DNA of 64,000 nt, from contig JAEWUO010000004.1 in NCBI GenBank assembly GCA_023459335.1, forward strand, positions 1 through 64,000, written 5' to 3'. The translations under genes were made by a program, and so were the position numbers. The notes beneath the pieces were generated by a model that saw only the letters and a program-made list of their open reading frames with translations, was not told the DNA's origin and did not search any database. Origin of the DNA: Bacillota bacterium. GTDB lineage: Bacteria > Bacillota > Clostridia > Christensenellales > CAG-138. This document shows, one piece after another, positions 27,565 to 36,711 of this stretch. Position 1 is the stretch's first letter, and each line of letters starts with the position of its first letter.

Positions 27565-28998
27565 TTACTTTTTCTTACGGCGGCTTATGGTTTTTTTCGC
27601 AATCAGCGCCGCCGCCGATATAATGATTGCCGCGCCGCCGATCAGCAGCGGAACGATCGTTTCTTTGCGCTGCGGTTCTTCCGCCTGCGCCGCCGTTACG
27701 GCGGGCGCCGCGGTCGGGATCGGGGTCAGCGTTGGTGTTACGGCACCCGCCGGGGTCTCTTCCGGCACGGGCGCCGAATACGTCGTCAGCCGCGTGGAAT
27801 CGACGTGCTCGAAGAAGTCGCCCTTCTCCTCGTCCTGTCCGACCGCGCTGAACGCAAGACCGAATTTTGCGGAGCTGTACACGCCCGAACCGAATACATT
27901 CAGGTGATACTCCAGCTGGGAGGCGTGCATATGGTACGCCTCGTTGGCAATCTGCAGCGCGGTCTTGCCGCCGAACGCTTCGAGCGGGATCGTCCAGTCC
28001 ATCGTAACCGCATTTTCCGGATAGAGGTGCAGATAGAGTTTCTGTGTCTGCCAGGCTCCGTAAGCCGCCGCGGATTCAGGGTACGCCGCCGTATCCGCCG
28101 CGAGCGGTACGGCTTCCTGCATATAATACGCGCTCGCCATGTGCGCGCCGTGACCGTATTCGCCGTTGAGATCGTGGGTCACGATCACCTCGGGCCGGAA
28201 CCGGCGGATCAGGGAGACGAGCAGGTCCACCGTTGTTTGTTCGTTCCAGCGGATCAGCGCGTCGCGCAGCGTATCGGTGTACGCGTCCGGCAGCGGCAGA
28301 AACACCGGCGCGTTTTTTACCCCGCAATACCAGAGGCCGTTGAGCGCCTCGTCCACGCGCACGCGATCGCCGTTTGCCATATAGGCGACCTGCACGGCAA
28401 GCCCGCGCTCTCCCGCATAGTATGGGATCGTTCCGCCGAAGAAGAGCAGCTCGTCGTCGCAGTGTGCCGCGACCACCAGCAGGTCCGCCTTTGAAACTGG
28501 CGGCTGCCAGTCGTATACGCCGTCCGGAAGTTCGCCCGCAGTGTACAGCGCGAGTTCGGCGATCCGCATGCCGCCGTCAGCATAGAGTTGCACTCCCCGC
28601 GCCGTCTCCAGCAGTGGGAAATAGTCGTTGTAAATCGATTCTTCGATCGTTTCGCGGGATAGTTCTTCCCCGTTTTCGCCCGTCTGCACCAGTATAACAG
28701 AATCCGGCGGCGTATACCACTTTACCGATATGCCGCGTACACCCGCTTCCGCCGGCCACGTGCAGGAATACGGTTCGTCCGGCGCGAATGTCGTATAGGT
28801 GTTGACGTTGCCGTCGCGCGTACGGGTCGCCGCGCGTCGTTCCACAGGTGAAAAAACCTGCGTAAGCGCGGTCACGTCCAGCGCCTGTTCGCTTTCCTCC
28901 GCATACGAAACCGCCGGCGCAGCCAAGAGAACCGCAGCTGCGCCGGCGAGCAGAATCACATCGATTGCCTGAATCATCGAATTTAATCCGCGTTTCAT
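27565..28998 (-). CDS. Secreted, membrane-anchored PIG-L family deacetylase
   Basis: A 477-residue exported protein. A signal/anchor (about 10-33) is followed by a beta-rich N-terminal part (about 40-155). The PIG-L (LmbE-like) domain follows. AHCDDE at 178-183 is the zinc motif (usual AHPDDE, with Pro replaced by Cys), and GHGAH at 282-286 supplies further ligands. The family removes acetyl groups from GlcNAc moieties. The C-terminus has a Thr/Pro linker, a hydrophobic helix (about 445-465) and a basic tail (SRRKKK), which suggests anchoring with the catalytic part outside the cell. It starts eight bases after the MFS stop; GGAAGAA in the MFS end acts as ribosome site. Substrate probably a surface glycan (inference). 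Confidence 0.85.
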   Translation of the reverse strand: MKRGLNSMIQAIDVILLAGAAAVLLAAPAVSYAEESEQALDVTALTQVFSPVERRAATRTRDGNVNTYTTFAPDEPYSCTWPAEAGVRGISVKWYTPPDSVILVQTGENGEELSRETIEESIYNDYFPLLETARGVQLYADGGMRIAELALYTAGELPDGVYDWQPPVSKADLLVVAAHCDDELLFFGGTIPYYAGERGLAVQVAYMANGDRVRVDEALNGLWYCGVKNAPVFLPLPDAYTDTLRDALIRWNEQTTVDLLVSLIRRFRPEVIVTHDLNGEYGHGAHMASAYYMQEAVPLAADTAAYPESAAAYGAWQTQKLYLHLYPENAVTMDWTIPLEAFGGKTALQIANEAYHMHASQLEYHLNVFGSGVYSSAKFGLAFSAVGQDEEKGDFFEHVDSTRLTTYSAPVPEETPAGAVTPTLTPIPTAAPAVTAAQAEEPQRKETIVPLLIGGAAIIISAAALIAKKTISRRKKK

Positions 28999-29005
28999 TC
29001 GTGGA

Positions 29006-30643
29006 CTATTCTTCCGTTACGGCCATTCTTGCGTTAGCCTCGCGCATCTCTTTCTCGGTTTTCGTGAGTTCCCTGCGCCCCGCGAGAAGCAGCACGCCAC
29101 CCGCGCCGAAGAGCAGCAGCAGGCTCAGGATACCGATGGACGCGCGATCGGTCATAAAATAGAACATGGCGTACAGAAGCGGGCCGATGACGGTCGCAAA
29201 CTTGCCGAACACGTCGTAGAATCCGAAGTATTCCGCGCTCCTCGTCTGCGGCACGAGCTTGCCGAAGTAAGAACGGGAAAGCGCCTGAATACCGCCCTGC
29301 ACGGTGCCGACGAGCACGGCCAGCACCCAGAAGAGCGCGGTCGCAACCGACTGCGCGCCGTCATAGGCGGCCTGTTTCGCCGTGTCCTGCGCGTAAACAT
29401 CCAGTTCCGCGCCGACCTGCGTAATAGCGGTTGCCGCGACAAGACGGGCCGCATCGCCCGTAAAGCTGTAGCTCACGCCCGCAGGATCCCCGGCTTTGCG
29501 AACAAAGTCCGCGGTAACCGCTTCAAACGCGGCAACGCGGTCTTCTTCCGAGAGCGAGGCGCGGATATCCTCGACATAGTTCTTTTTGATCGTATCCCAT
29601 GTCTTCTGATCCGCGTCGTTCTGGAACGCGACGCCCTGCGCCGTGATGGCCGAACGCGTTGCCGCGACGGCGTCGAGCTGGAACGGTTCGACGATCCGCC
29701 CCATGAAAAAGCCGACCCCGCAGATGATAAAGTACATCGCAATCGCGCTGATGATCATCTTGATCGCGCCGAATTTATCGGAAAGTTTGCTGAAGAGGAT
29801 CGCGCACGGCGCCGCGACGAGCTGGGTAACCAGCAGCGCGAAAATCATGCCCGTGGTGCCGAGGCCGAGCGTCGCGCCGTAGTTCGTCGCGAGCGAGATC
29901 ACCGCGCCCACGCCGTCGATATAGAGAAAATACGCGATCAGGTATATGAAAAGCCCTTTGTTGTTTACACAGCGTTTCATCGTATCCCAGAGGTTACGAA
30001 ACGCGTGCTTCGCCAGTTCGCCCGGCGGCGTTTCGACATAGTGCACCTGCTTGACGTTTTTGAGAATCGGGATTGAAAACACGAGCCACCAGACCGTCAC
30101 GATCAGGATGGCGAATTTCATGGCGAACGCGTCGTAGTTGCGAAGAAGCATGACGGCGATGGAGATCACGAACGGGATCGTGCTGCCGCCGATATAACCC
30201 ATCGCGTAGCCCCAGCTCGACACACGGTCCATTCGATCCTCGGTGGTGACGTCCGTGAGGAACGAATCGTAAAACACGCAGGATGCGGAGAATCCGATAT
30301 GCGAAATCACATAACCGATCAGCATCCATTTCCAGTCGGAGAGAAACGCGAGCGCGGCGGTCGCCAGTGCGCCGATGAGGATAAACGCGAACAGCAGCTT
30401 TTTTTTGTTGCCCTTAAAGTCCGCCACCGCGCCCAGTGTCGGTGCGATGAGCGCGCCGATCAACGAGGCGATGGAAACGCCGATACCCCACCATTTGTTG
30501 CCGATATCTCCGGCCACGCTTGCGTAATAGATCGGGAAGATGACCGCCATGATGTTGGTGGCGTAAACGGAGTTTGCCCAATCGTAGAAAATCCAGCTCT
30601 TTTCCACCTTCGTGAAGCGTTTGCTTGCATCGCGCTGACGCAT
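29006..30643 (-). CDS. UMF1-type MFS transporter with large loop insertion
   Basis: A 545-residue polytopic membrane protein of the major facilitator superfamily, UMF1/Atg22-like group. It begins KVEKSWIFYDWANSVYATNI, the typical first helix of that group, and has about 12 helices. Between the helix ending near MGRIVEPF and the one starting FWVLAVLVGTVQGG there is an insertion of about 110 polar residues; most relatives are about 430 long. The ATG at 30643 is preferred (GGAGAGGG upstream); a GTG at 30655 is possible. The gene heads the operon MFS - PIG-L - degenerate PIG-L/glycosidase. Substrate unknown, perhaps a glycan precursor or breakdown product (inference). Confidence 0.85.
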   Translation of the reverse strand: MRQRDASKRFTKVEKSWIFYDWANSVYATNIMAVIFPIYYASVAGDIGNKWWGIGVSIASLIGALIAPTLGAVADFKGNKKKLLFAFILIGALATAALAFLSDWKWMLIGYVISHIGFSASCVFYDSFLTDVTTEDRMDRVSSWGYAMGYIGGSTIPFVISIAVMLLRNYDAFAMKFAILIVTVWWLVFSIPILKNVKQVHYVETPPGELAKHAFRNLWDTMKRCVNNKGLFIYLIAYFLYIDGVGAVISLATNYGATLGLGTTGMIFALLVTQLVAAPCAILFSKLSDKFGAIKMIISAIAMYFIICGVGFFMGRIVEPFQLDAVAATRSAITAQGVAFQNDADQKTWDTIKKNYVEDIRASLSEEDRVAAFEAVTADFVRKAGDPAGVSYSFTGDAARLVAATAITQVGAELDVYAQDTAKQAAYDGAQSVATALFWVLAVLVGTVQGGIQALSRSYFGKLVPQTRSAEYFGFYDVFGKFATVIGPLLYAMFYFMTDRASIGILSLLLLFGAGGVLLLAGRRELTKTEKEMREANARMAVTEE

Positions 30644-30709
30644 GGAATGACTCACCCTCTCCCATACTCAATTTTCATTTGTAAAAAGCAGGAACAAAGA
30701 CTACCTGCA

Positions 30710-30738
30710 GTATAGCATTGTTACAAGCAAGGGACAAG
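30710..30738 (-). promoter_or_regulatory. Promoter of the MFS/PIG-L operon
   Basis: On the minus strand TTGTCC (30733-30738), a 17-base spacer and TATACT (30710-30715) with an extended TGC. Confidence 0.75.
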
Positions 30739-30854
30739 GAGGACGACCCGCAGTCTGCCGGCGCTGACGGTCATATCCGTAAATATTACAGGATCCGTAT
30801 CCTTCTGTTACATGCTTCGAACATTGACGGATTCTCGTTTTGATGTGATCCGAT

Positions 30855-30882
30855 TGTTTTCAAAATAACCGCATGGTATCAT
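30855..30882 (+). promoter_or_regulatory. Promoter of the decayed glycosyltransferase gene
   Basis: TTGTTT (30855-30860), about 17 bases, then TATCAT (30877-30882) with TGG before it. A promoter is retained although the gene is broken. Confidence 0.55.
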
Positions 30883-30972
30883 GAAGCAGAAAATCGATCC
30901 CGCAATCCCCGATTCGCACCAATCGATTTCGACTGCCGTCCGTGCGGTTTTTCATCAGACGCACAGCGAGAA

Positions 30973-31723
30973 ATGAGGACTATGCGAGCAATGCATCTTT
31001 CAAAGCGAAAACAAAATCTTATTCTGGCATTGTTTTTTATCGTTCTGACGTTGGTTGGATTATGGATGGGGACCAATTATGGAGTTCCCTGGGATGAACG
31101 CGACGAGCAGAAGATTCTTGTCTTTCATCTATACGAATACGCCTATCAGCTGCTCGGAAAAGACAGTGCAATCGTTCAATTCGCGGCAAAGATGGGTGCG
31201 GAGCCCATTTCCTCCAGTATCGAGCGCGATCATGGCGTCGCGCCTTTTTATCCCCTTGCTCCGGTTTTTTTTGTTGAATGACGCGCGCCTGTTGACTCAA
31301 ATATGGCATGCCTATATATGGCTGATCTTTATGCTGGGCGTATTCGCGCTTTTTGCTCTGTTACGCGAGTTGGGTGCCGGCAGTCTGACCGCAAGCCTGG
31401 CTTCCCTGATGCTTTATCTTTCGCCTCGCTTTTTTCTGGTCGCGCGGACCGACCGAAACACGGAGCTGCCCTTGGTCTGCAGCAGGCCGCCGATCCCTCC
31501 GCACTCCTATCCCATGACGAACAACTATGATGCGCTTCCAGAAGAGGATCGGCGGCTCCTGACTTATTCCACCGATGATATTCATGCGCCATATCTGATT
31601 TACAATACCACTTACATGAAAATAGCGGGGCTTTCAATCCCCGAGGGGTATCGCCAGCTGTTTTCGATAGAAGCCTACCGCCATCCGATTGTCATCGTCT
31701 ATGAAAGCAACGGCGTAAAATAG
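30973..31723 (+). pseudogene. Decayed membrane glycosyltransferase (GT39/GT-C-like)
   Basis: The first frame (30973-31281) starts MRTMRAMHLSKRKQN, has one membrane helix and the GVPWDERDEQ motif with acidic residues typical of the first loop of GT-C enzymes. It ends at a T8 tract (31265-31272). Removing one T would join it to the next frame, FFLLNDARLLTQIWHAYIWLIF, which continues through YLSPRFFLVAR. The sequence then jumps directly to a hydrophilic C-terminal end (PEEDRRLLTYSTDD ... VIVYESNGVK). At least ten membrane helices of a normal enzyme are missing, so there is a frameshift and a large internal deletion. The intact ancestor probably moved a sugar from a polyprenyl-phosphate donor. 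The start could be 30973 or 30982. Confidence 0.75.
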
Positions 31724-31788
31724 CGGTCCGTCGATACCGCTCATTGGTCTGTCGCGCCCTCAGTAGGAATCACGCGAACAATAAAACA

Positions 31789-31819
31789 AAAGATCGAGGG
31801 ATGTTCACCCCTCGATCTT
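31789..31819 (-). terminator. Rho-independent terminator of gyrA
   Basis: AAGATCGAGGG/CCCTCGATCTT 11-bp stem followed on the minus strand by TTGTTTTATT, 13 bases after the gyrA stop. Confidence 0.9.
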
Positions 31820-31831
31820 GGCTTATGCTGT

Positions 31832-34369
31832 TTATTCGTGCTCTTGTACAGGATTTCCCTCGCTCGTCGGAACAGCTTCCGCCGCCGCCTCTTGCAAGGC
31901 TTCCTCCTCCTCTTCGTCTGCATGCGGGACGATCTCGACGGACACCACGCGGGTGCCTTCGTCCACGCGCATGAGCCGCACGCCCTGCGTATTGCGCGAG
32001 AAGACGCTGACCTGATCCAGCGGAAGGCGGATGATGGTGCCGTCGTCCCGAATCAGCATGAGGTCCTCGTTTTCGCTGGTCATCTTCAGGCATGCCAGAT
32101 CGCCCGTTTTTTCCGTCAGCATCGCGGCGATGACGCCTTTTCCGCCGCGGTGATGCAGCGGATACTGATCCTCCGGCGTGAGTTTTCCCATGCCGAGTTC
32201 GGATACGGTCAGCACGTTGCCGCCCGAAACCACCTTGACCATATCGACCACTTCGTCGTCCTCGTCGAGGTTCATGCTCTTGACGCCCATTGCGTTGCGC
32301 CCCATCGGACGCACGTCCTGCTCGTCGAAGCGCACGCACTTGCCTTTTCTGCTCGCGATGATGAACTCGTCCTTGCCTTCGGAATACTCCACGGCGATCA
32401 GCGCGTCCCCTTCGCGCAGGCTCTGCACGATGAGACCGCCTTTTCGGATATTCTGCAGCTCGTCCACCGGCGTCTTTTTAATGATGCCGTCGCGGGTCGC
32501 CATCACGAGATAGCCCTCCGTCCCCTCGCCCTGCACCGGGAACATGGCGGTGACTTTCTCGCCTTCGCCGAGCTGGAGGAGGTTGACGATCGGCAAACCC
32601 TTGGCGTTTCTGCCCGCCTCGGGGATCGCGTAGCATTTCTTTTTAAACGCGCGGCCGAGGTTCGTAAAGAAGAGGATGTTGCTGTGCGTGCTGGTCACGA
32701 ACAGCCGCTCGACGAAGTCCTCCTCGTGCGTACCCTGTCCGATTACGCCGCGCCCGCCGCGATTCTGCGCGCGGTAAGTATCCGGCGATAGACGTTTGAT
32801 ATACCCAAAATGCGTCATCGTGACGGCCATGTCCTCTTCCTGGATCACGTCGTCGAGATCGATGTCGTCAATCAGCTGCGTGATCTCGGTGCGCCGCTTG
32901 TCGTTGTGCCTGTCCTTGACCGCGAGCGCCTCTTCTTTGATGATTGCGAGGAGCTTGCCTTCGTCGTCGAGGATGCTCTGCAAATAATTAACGCGCTCCC
33001 GGAGCATGCGGTCCTCTTCGAGGATTTTATCCCTCTCCAACCCGGTCAGACGCTGGAGGCGCATGTCGAGGATCGCCTGCGCCTGCCGTTCGGAAAGCCC
33101 GAAGCGTTCCATCAATTTTTGCCGCGCCTCGTTGGGGTTCGCGCTCTTTTTGATCAGATCGACGATCTCGTCGATGTTGTCCAGCGCGATGATAAGACCC
33201 TCTAAAATGTGCAGGCGTTCCTTCGCGCGGTTGAGGTCGTAGGTCGTGCGCCGGGTGACGACGGTTTTCTGGTGCTCCAGATAATAGTAGAGCACATCGC
33301 GAAGCGGCAGCACCTTCGGTTCTCCGTCCACCAGCATGAGCATGATGACGCCGAATGTCGCCTGCAGGTCGGTATGCTTGTAGAGCTGGTTTAGAATCAC
33401 GCTGCCGTTGACGTCTTTTTTCAGCTCGATCACGATGCGCATGCCCGTGCGGTCGGTTTCGTCCCGGAGGTCGGAGATGCCTTCCACGCGCTTTTCGTGC
33501 ACGAGTTCGGCGATGCGCTCCACGAGCCGCGCCTTGTTCACCTGATAGGGAATCTCGGTGATGATGATGCGGCTCTTGCCCGCGCCGTAAGCTTCGATCT
33601 CCGCCCGCGCGCGCACGACGATGCGGCCGCGGCCCGTTCGGTATGCGCTCGCGATGCCGGAAAGGCCCATGATGATACCGCCCGTGGGAAAGTCCGGTCC
33701 GGGCAGGTACTGCATGAGCGATTCGCTGTCGATTTCGGGATCGTCGATCAGCGCGCAGAGCGCGTCGATCGTTTCGCCGAGGTTGTGCGGGGGGATGTTC
33801 GTCGCCATGCCGACGGCGATACCGCCGGAACCGTTGACGAGAATATTCGGGAAGCGGCTCGGCAGCACGGTCGGCTGCATGAGCGTTTCGTCGAAATTCG
33901 GCATGAAGTCGACGGTATCCTTTTCGATATCCGCCATCATCTCGCTCGCCATCTTCGAAAGGCGCGCCTCGGTGTAACGCATCGCCGCCGCGCCGTCTCC
34001 GTCCACGCTCCCAAAGTTGCCGTGGCCCTCCACAAGCATATAACGCGTGGAGAAATCCTGCGCAAGACGCACCATCGCGTCGTAAACGGACGAATCGCCG
34101 TGCGGGTGGTATTTGCCGAGGCAGTCGCCGACGATGCGCGCGCTCTTGCGGAAGGGCTTATCCGGCTGAAGGCCCAGTTCGTCCATCGAGTAGAGGATGC
34201 GGCGGTGGACGGGTTTCAGTCCGTCCCGCACATCCGGCAGCGCGCGGTTGATGATGACCGCCATGGCATAGGAGATGAAGCTTTTCTTCATCTCGGTTTC
34301 GAGTTTGATCGGCACGACGCGATTTGTGGTCACCGTCGGCGTGGAAATGATTCCGTCTTTTTCTTCCAT
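31832..34369 (-). CDS. gyrA: DNA gyrase subunit A
   Basis: An 845-residue type II topoisomerase subunit that breaks and rejoins DNA during negative supercoiling. The N-terminal winged-helix region has the quinolone-determining stretch (GKYHPHGDSSVYDAMVRLAQ) and the active-site tyrosine in AMRYTEARL. The C-terminal beta-pinwheel repeats include QNRGGRGVIGQ, the GyrA box that separates it from ParC. The start MEEKDGIISTPT is chosen because the upstream in-frame extension lacks a ribosome site. It follows gyrB by 28 bases in the same operon. Confidence 0.97.
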   Translation of the reverse strand: MEEKDGIISTPTVTTNRVVPIKLETEMKKSFISYAMAVIINRALPDVRDGLKPVHRRILYSMDELGLQPDKPFRKSARIVGDCLGKYHPHGDSSVYDAMVRLAQDFSTRYMLVEGHGNFGSVDGDGAAAMRYTEARLSKMASEMMADIEKDTVDFMPNFDETLMQPTVLPSRFPNILVNGSGGIAVGMATNIPPHNLGETIDALCALIDDPEIDSESLMQYLPGPDFPTGGIIMGLSGIASAYRTGRGRIVVRARAEIEAYGAGKSRIIITEIPYQVNKARLVERIAELVHEKRVEGISDLRDETDRTGMRIVIELKKDVNGSVILNQLYKHTDLQATFGVIMLMLVDGEPKVLPLRDVLYYYLEHQKTVVTRRTTYDLNRAKERLHILEGLIIALDNIDEIVDLIKKSANPNEARQKLMERFGLSERQAQAILDMRLQRLTGLERDKILEEDRMLRERVNYLQSILDDEGKLLAIIKEEALAVKDRHNDKRRTEITQLIDDIDLDDVIQEEDMAVTMTHFGYIKRLSPDTYRAQNRGGRGVIGQGTHEEDFVERLFVTSTHSNILFFTNLGRAFKKKCYAIPEAGRNAKGLPIVNLLQLGEGEKVTAMFPVQGEGTEGYLVMATRDGIIKKTPVDELQNIRKGGLIVQSLREGDALIAVEYSEGKDEFIIASRKGKCVRFDEQDVRPMGRNAMGVKSMNLDEDDEVVDMVKVVSGGNVLTVSELGMGKLTPEDQYPLHHRGGKGVIAAMLTEKTGDLACLKMTSENEDLMLIRDDGTIIRLPLDQVSVFSRNTQGVRLMRVDEGTRVVSVEIVPHADEEEEEALQEAAAEAVPTSEGNPVQEHE

Positions 34370-34397
34370 ACTGTTACTCTCTATTTCTTCTGTGCTC

Positions 34398-36335
34398 TTA
34401 AACGTCCAGATCGACGACAAGTTTGCTGTTCTGCTCGATAAACTCTCGGCGCGGTTCCACCTTGTCCCCCATAAGCAGGGTAAAGAGCTCGTCCGCCTCG
34501 ATCGCGTCCTCCACCGTTACGCGGAGCATGATACGCTGTTCGGGGTCCATCGTCGTCTCCCAGAGCTGATCGGGGTTCATTTCTCCGAGGCCTTTGTAGC
34601 GCTGGATCGTCGGCTTGGGTTCGCGGCCGATCTCGTTGAGCGTGCTCTCCAGCTCCTCGTCGGAATAGACATACTTGAGGTAATTGCCGCGCTTGATCTG
34701 ATACAGCGGCGGCTGCGCGATATAAACATAGCCGTTGTCGATCAGCGGGCGCATGTGCCGGTAGAAGAAGGTCAGCATCAGGATGCGAATATGGCTTCCG
34801 TCCACGTCCGCGTCCGTCATGCAGATGATCTTGTGATACCTGAGTTTCGTCTCGTCGAACTCCTCGTCCATCCCCGCGCCGAACGCCGTGATCATCGCCT
34901 TGATCTCCGTATTGGCGAGCACCTTGTCGAGCCGTGTTTTTTCCACGTTCAGGATCTTGCCGCGCAAAGGAAGGATCGCCTGAAACGCGCGGTTTCGCCC
35001 GAGCTTCGCGCTGCCGCCCGCGGAATCCCCCTCAACAATGAAGATTTCGCATTTGCTTGCGTCCTTTTCCTGACAGTCGGCGAGTTTTCCGGGCAGCGCG
35101 GTGGAATCCAGCGCGCTCTTTCTGCGCGTCAGCTCGCGCGCTTTTCGCGCCGCGTCCCGCGCGCGGGAGGCGGTCACGCATTTTTCAATGATGACTTTCG
35201 AGCAGGCCGGGTTTTCCTCCAGAAAACGGGTCAGCCCGTCCGCCACGGCGCCGTCCACGAGCGGACGGATATCCGCGTTGCCGAGTTTGGTCTTGGTCTG
35301 CCCTTCGAACTGGGGCTCCATGAGTTTGACCGAAACGATCGCGGTCAGCCCCTCACGGATGTCCTCGCCGGAGAGCGAAGGATCGTTGGGTTTGAGGAGA
35401 TTATATTTCTTCGCGTAATCGTTGATCACGCGGGTCAGCGCCGCCTTGAAGCCCACGAGGTGCGAACCGCCCTCGATCGTATTGATGTTGTTGGCGAATG
35501 TAAAAATATTCTCGTTGTAGCTGTCGTTGTACTGCATCGCAATTTCAACGGAACCCGTCTCCGCGCCGTCCTCCAGACGCGTGGCGCAGAAATAGATCGG
35601 ATCGGGGTGCAGCACCTCTTTGTTTTTGTTGAGGTACTGCACGAACGAGACGATGCCTCCTTCGTAGCAGAACGATTTCACGTGTGCGGGCGTCTCCCGC
35701 TCGTCTGTGACGGAAATGCGCACGCCCGCGTTGAGGAACGCAAGCTCGCGAAAGCGGCTGCTCATCGTGTCGAAGCTGAAGTTGACTTCGTCGAAAATCG
35801 TGTGGTCCGGCAGGAACGTGATGATCGTGCCGGTATTGTTCTCTTCGATTTCGCGTTCGATATGCACTTCGTTGATCGGTTCGCCGCGGATGAATTCCTG
35901 CACATATACGTGCCCGTCGCGGCGGACCTCCGCGCGCAGGGTTTCGGAGAGCGCGTTGACGCAGCTCAAGCCGACGCCGTGCAGACCGCCGGAGACCTTG
36001 TAGCCCCCGCCGCCGAATTTTCCGCCCGCATGGAGCATCGTCAGGGATACGGTGAGCGCGTTTTTACCCGTTTTCTCGTGCAGGCCAACCGGAATGCCGC
36101 GCCCGTCGTCGACGACGGAAACGGAATTGTCCGGATGGATGAAGATTTCGATATGCGTGCAGAAGCCTGCCAGCGCCTCGTCGATGGAATTGTCGACCAC
36201 TTCGGTGACCAGGTGGTGCAGCCCGCGCGTATCCGTCGAACCGATATACATGCCCGGGCGGCGGCGGACCGCCTCCAGCCCTTCGAGCACTTGTATCTGC
36301 GACGCGTCGTATGCCTGTTTGTTGGAGTTTTCCAT
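34398..36335 (-). CDS. gyrB: DNA gyrase subunit B
   Basis: A 645-residue ATPase subunit of gyrase. The GHKL ATP-binding motifs are present: EVVDNSIDEALAG, DDGRGIPVG and GGLHGVGLSCVNALS. The TOPRIM part has EGDSAGGSAK and DADVDGSHI, and the C-terminal gyrase signature includes QRYKGLGEMNPDQLWETTM. AGAGGAAACC precedes the start. It lies in the order recF, remB, gyrB, gyrA, all leftward. Confidence 0.98.
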   Translation of the reverse strand: MENSNKQAYDASQIQVLEGLEAVRRRPGMYIGSTDTRGLHHLVTEVVDNSIDEALAGFCTHIEIFIHPDNSVSVVDDGRGIPVGLHEKTGKNALTVSLTMLHAGGKFGGGGYKVSGGLHGVGLSCVNALSETLRAEVRRDGHVYVQEFIRGEPINEVHIEREIEENNTGTIITFLPDHTIFDEVNFSFDTMSSRFRELAFLNAGVRISVTDERETPAHVKSFCYEGGIVSFVQYLNKNKEVLHPDPIYFCATRLEDGAETGSVEIAMQYNDSYNENIFTFANNINTIEGGSHLVGFKAALTRVINDYAKKYNLLKPNDPSLSGEDIREGLTAIVSVKLMEPQFEGQTKTKLGNADIRPLVDGAVADGLTRFLEENPACSKVIIEKCVTASRARDAARKARELTRRKSALDSTALPGKLADCQEKDASKCEIFIVEGDSAGGSAKLGRNRAFQAILPLRGKILNVEKTRLDKVLANTEIKAMITAFGAGMDEEFDETKLRYHKIICMTDADVDGSHIRILMLTFFYRHMRPLIDNGYVYIAQPPLYQIKRGNYLKYVYSDEELESTLNEIGREPKPTIQRYKGLGEMNPDQLWETTMDPEQRIMLRVTVEDAIEADELFTLLMGDKVEPRREFIEQNSKLVVDLDV

Positions 36336-36394
36336 TTGGTTTCCTCTTTCTGCTTCTATCCGCTCAGCCGCCGTATTCGCGGCGATTTGATCGA

Positions 36395-36697
36395 TTAATC
36401 CTGCTCCGCTTCGGAGATGGTCAAAACCGCGATCTCGTTGAGGTATTCGCGGTTAATTTCGCTCTTCCAGCGCTTTTCCAGCGTGGACGCGGCGATGTGA
36501 GAGGCAAACACGCGTTCCCGGCCGCGCTCGCGCAGCACGACGAACGATTTCGCTTTGCCCGCGCAGGCGGCGAACCTGCGCTCGCGACGCGCCTTGTCGA
36601 GAAACGCCCTGGTCGGCGGGGTCATGCCCGCTTCGTTTATTATGAAGAGAATTTTATCCAGCGGGATGCTCACGTCCGCGCCGATATGCAGCTGCAT
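36395..36697 (-). CDS. remB: RemB-like (YaaB, DUF370-type) small regulator
   Basis: A 100-residue protein starting MQLHIGADVSIPLDKILFII with AKSFVVLRE and ASTLEKRWK further on. This pattern matches the RemA/RemB (DUF370) family, and the position between recF and gyrB is that of yaaB/remB in Bacillus. Relatives bind DNA or affect biofilm matrix expression. AAGGAGC precedes the start, 15 bases after recF. The name is given by homology pattern and position; function in this organism is untested. Confidence 0.75.
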   Translation of the reverse strand: MQLHIGADVSIPLDKILFIINEAGMTPPTRAFLDKARRERRFAACAGKAKSFVVLRERGRERVFASHIAASTLEKRWKSEINREYLNEIAVLTISEAEQD

Positions 36698-36711
36698 GCC
36701 GCGCTCCTTCC

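Larger units (their letters stand above)
30644..30972. other. Intergenic region with divergent promoters
   Basis: 329 bases between the MFS operon and the decayed glycosyltransferase. It holds the two promoters listed separately; no gene or structured RNA is seen. Confidence 0.5.
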
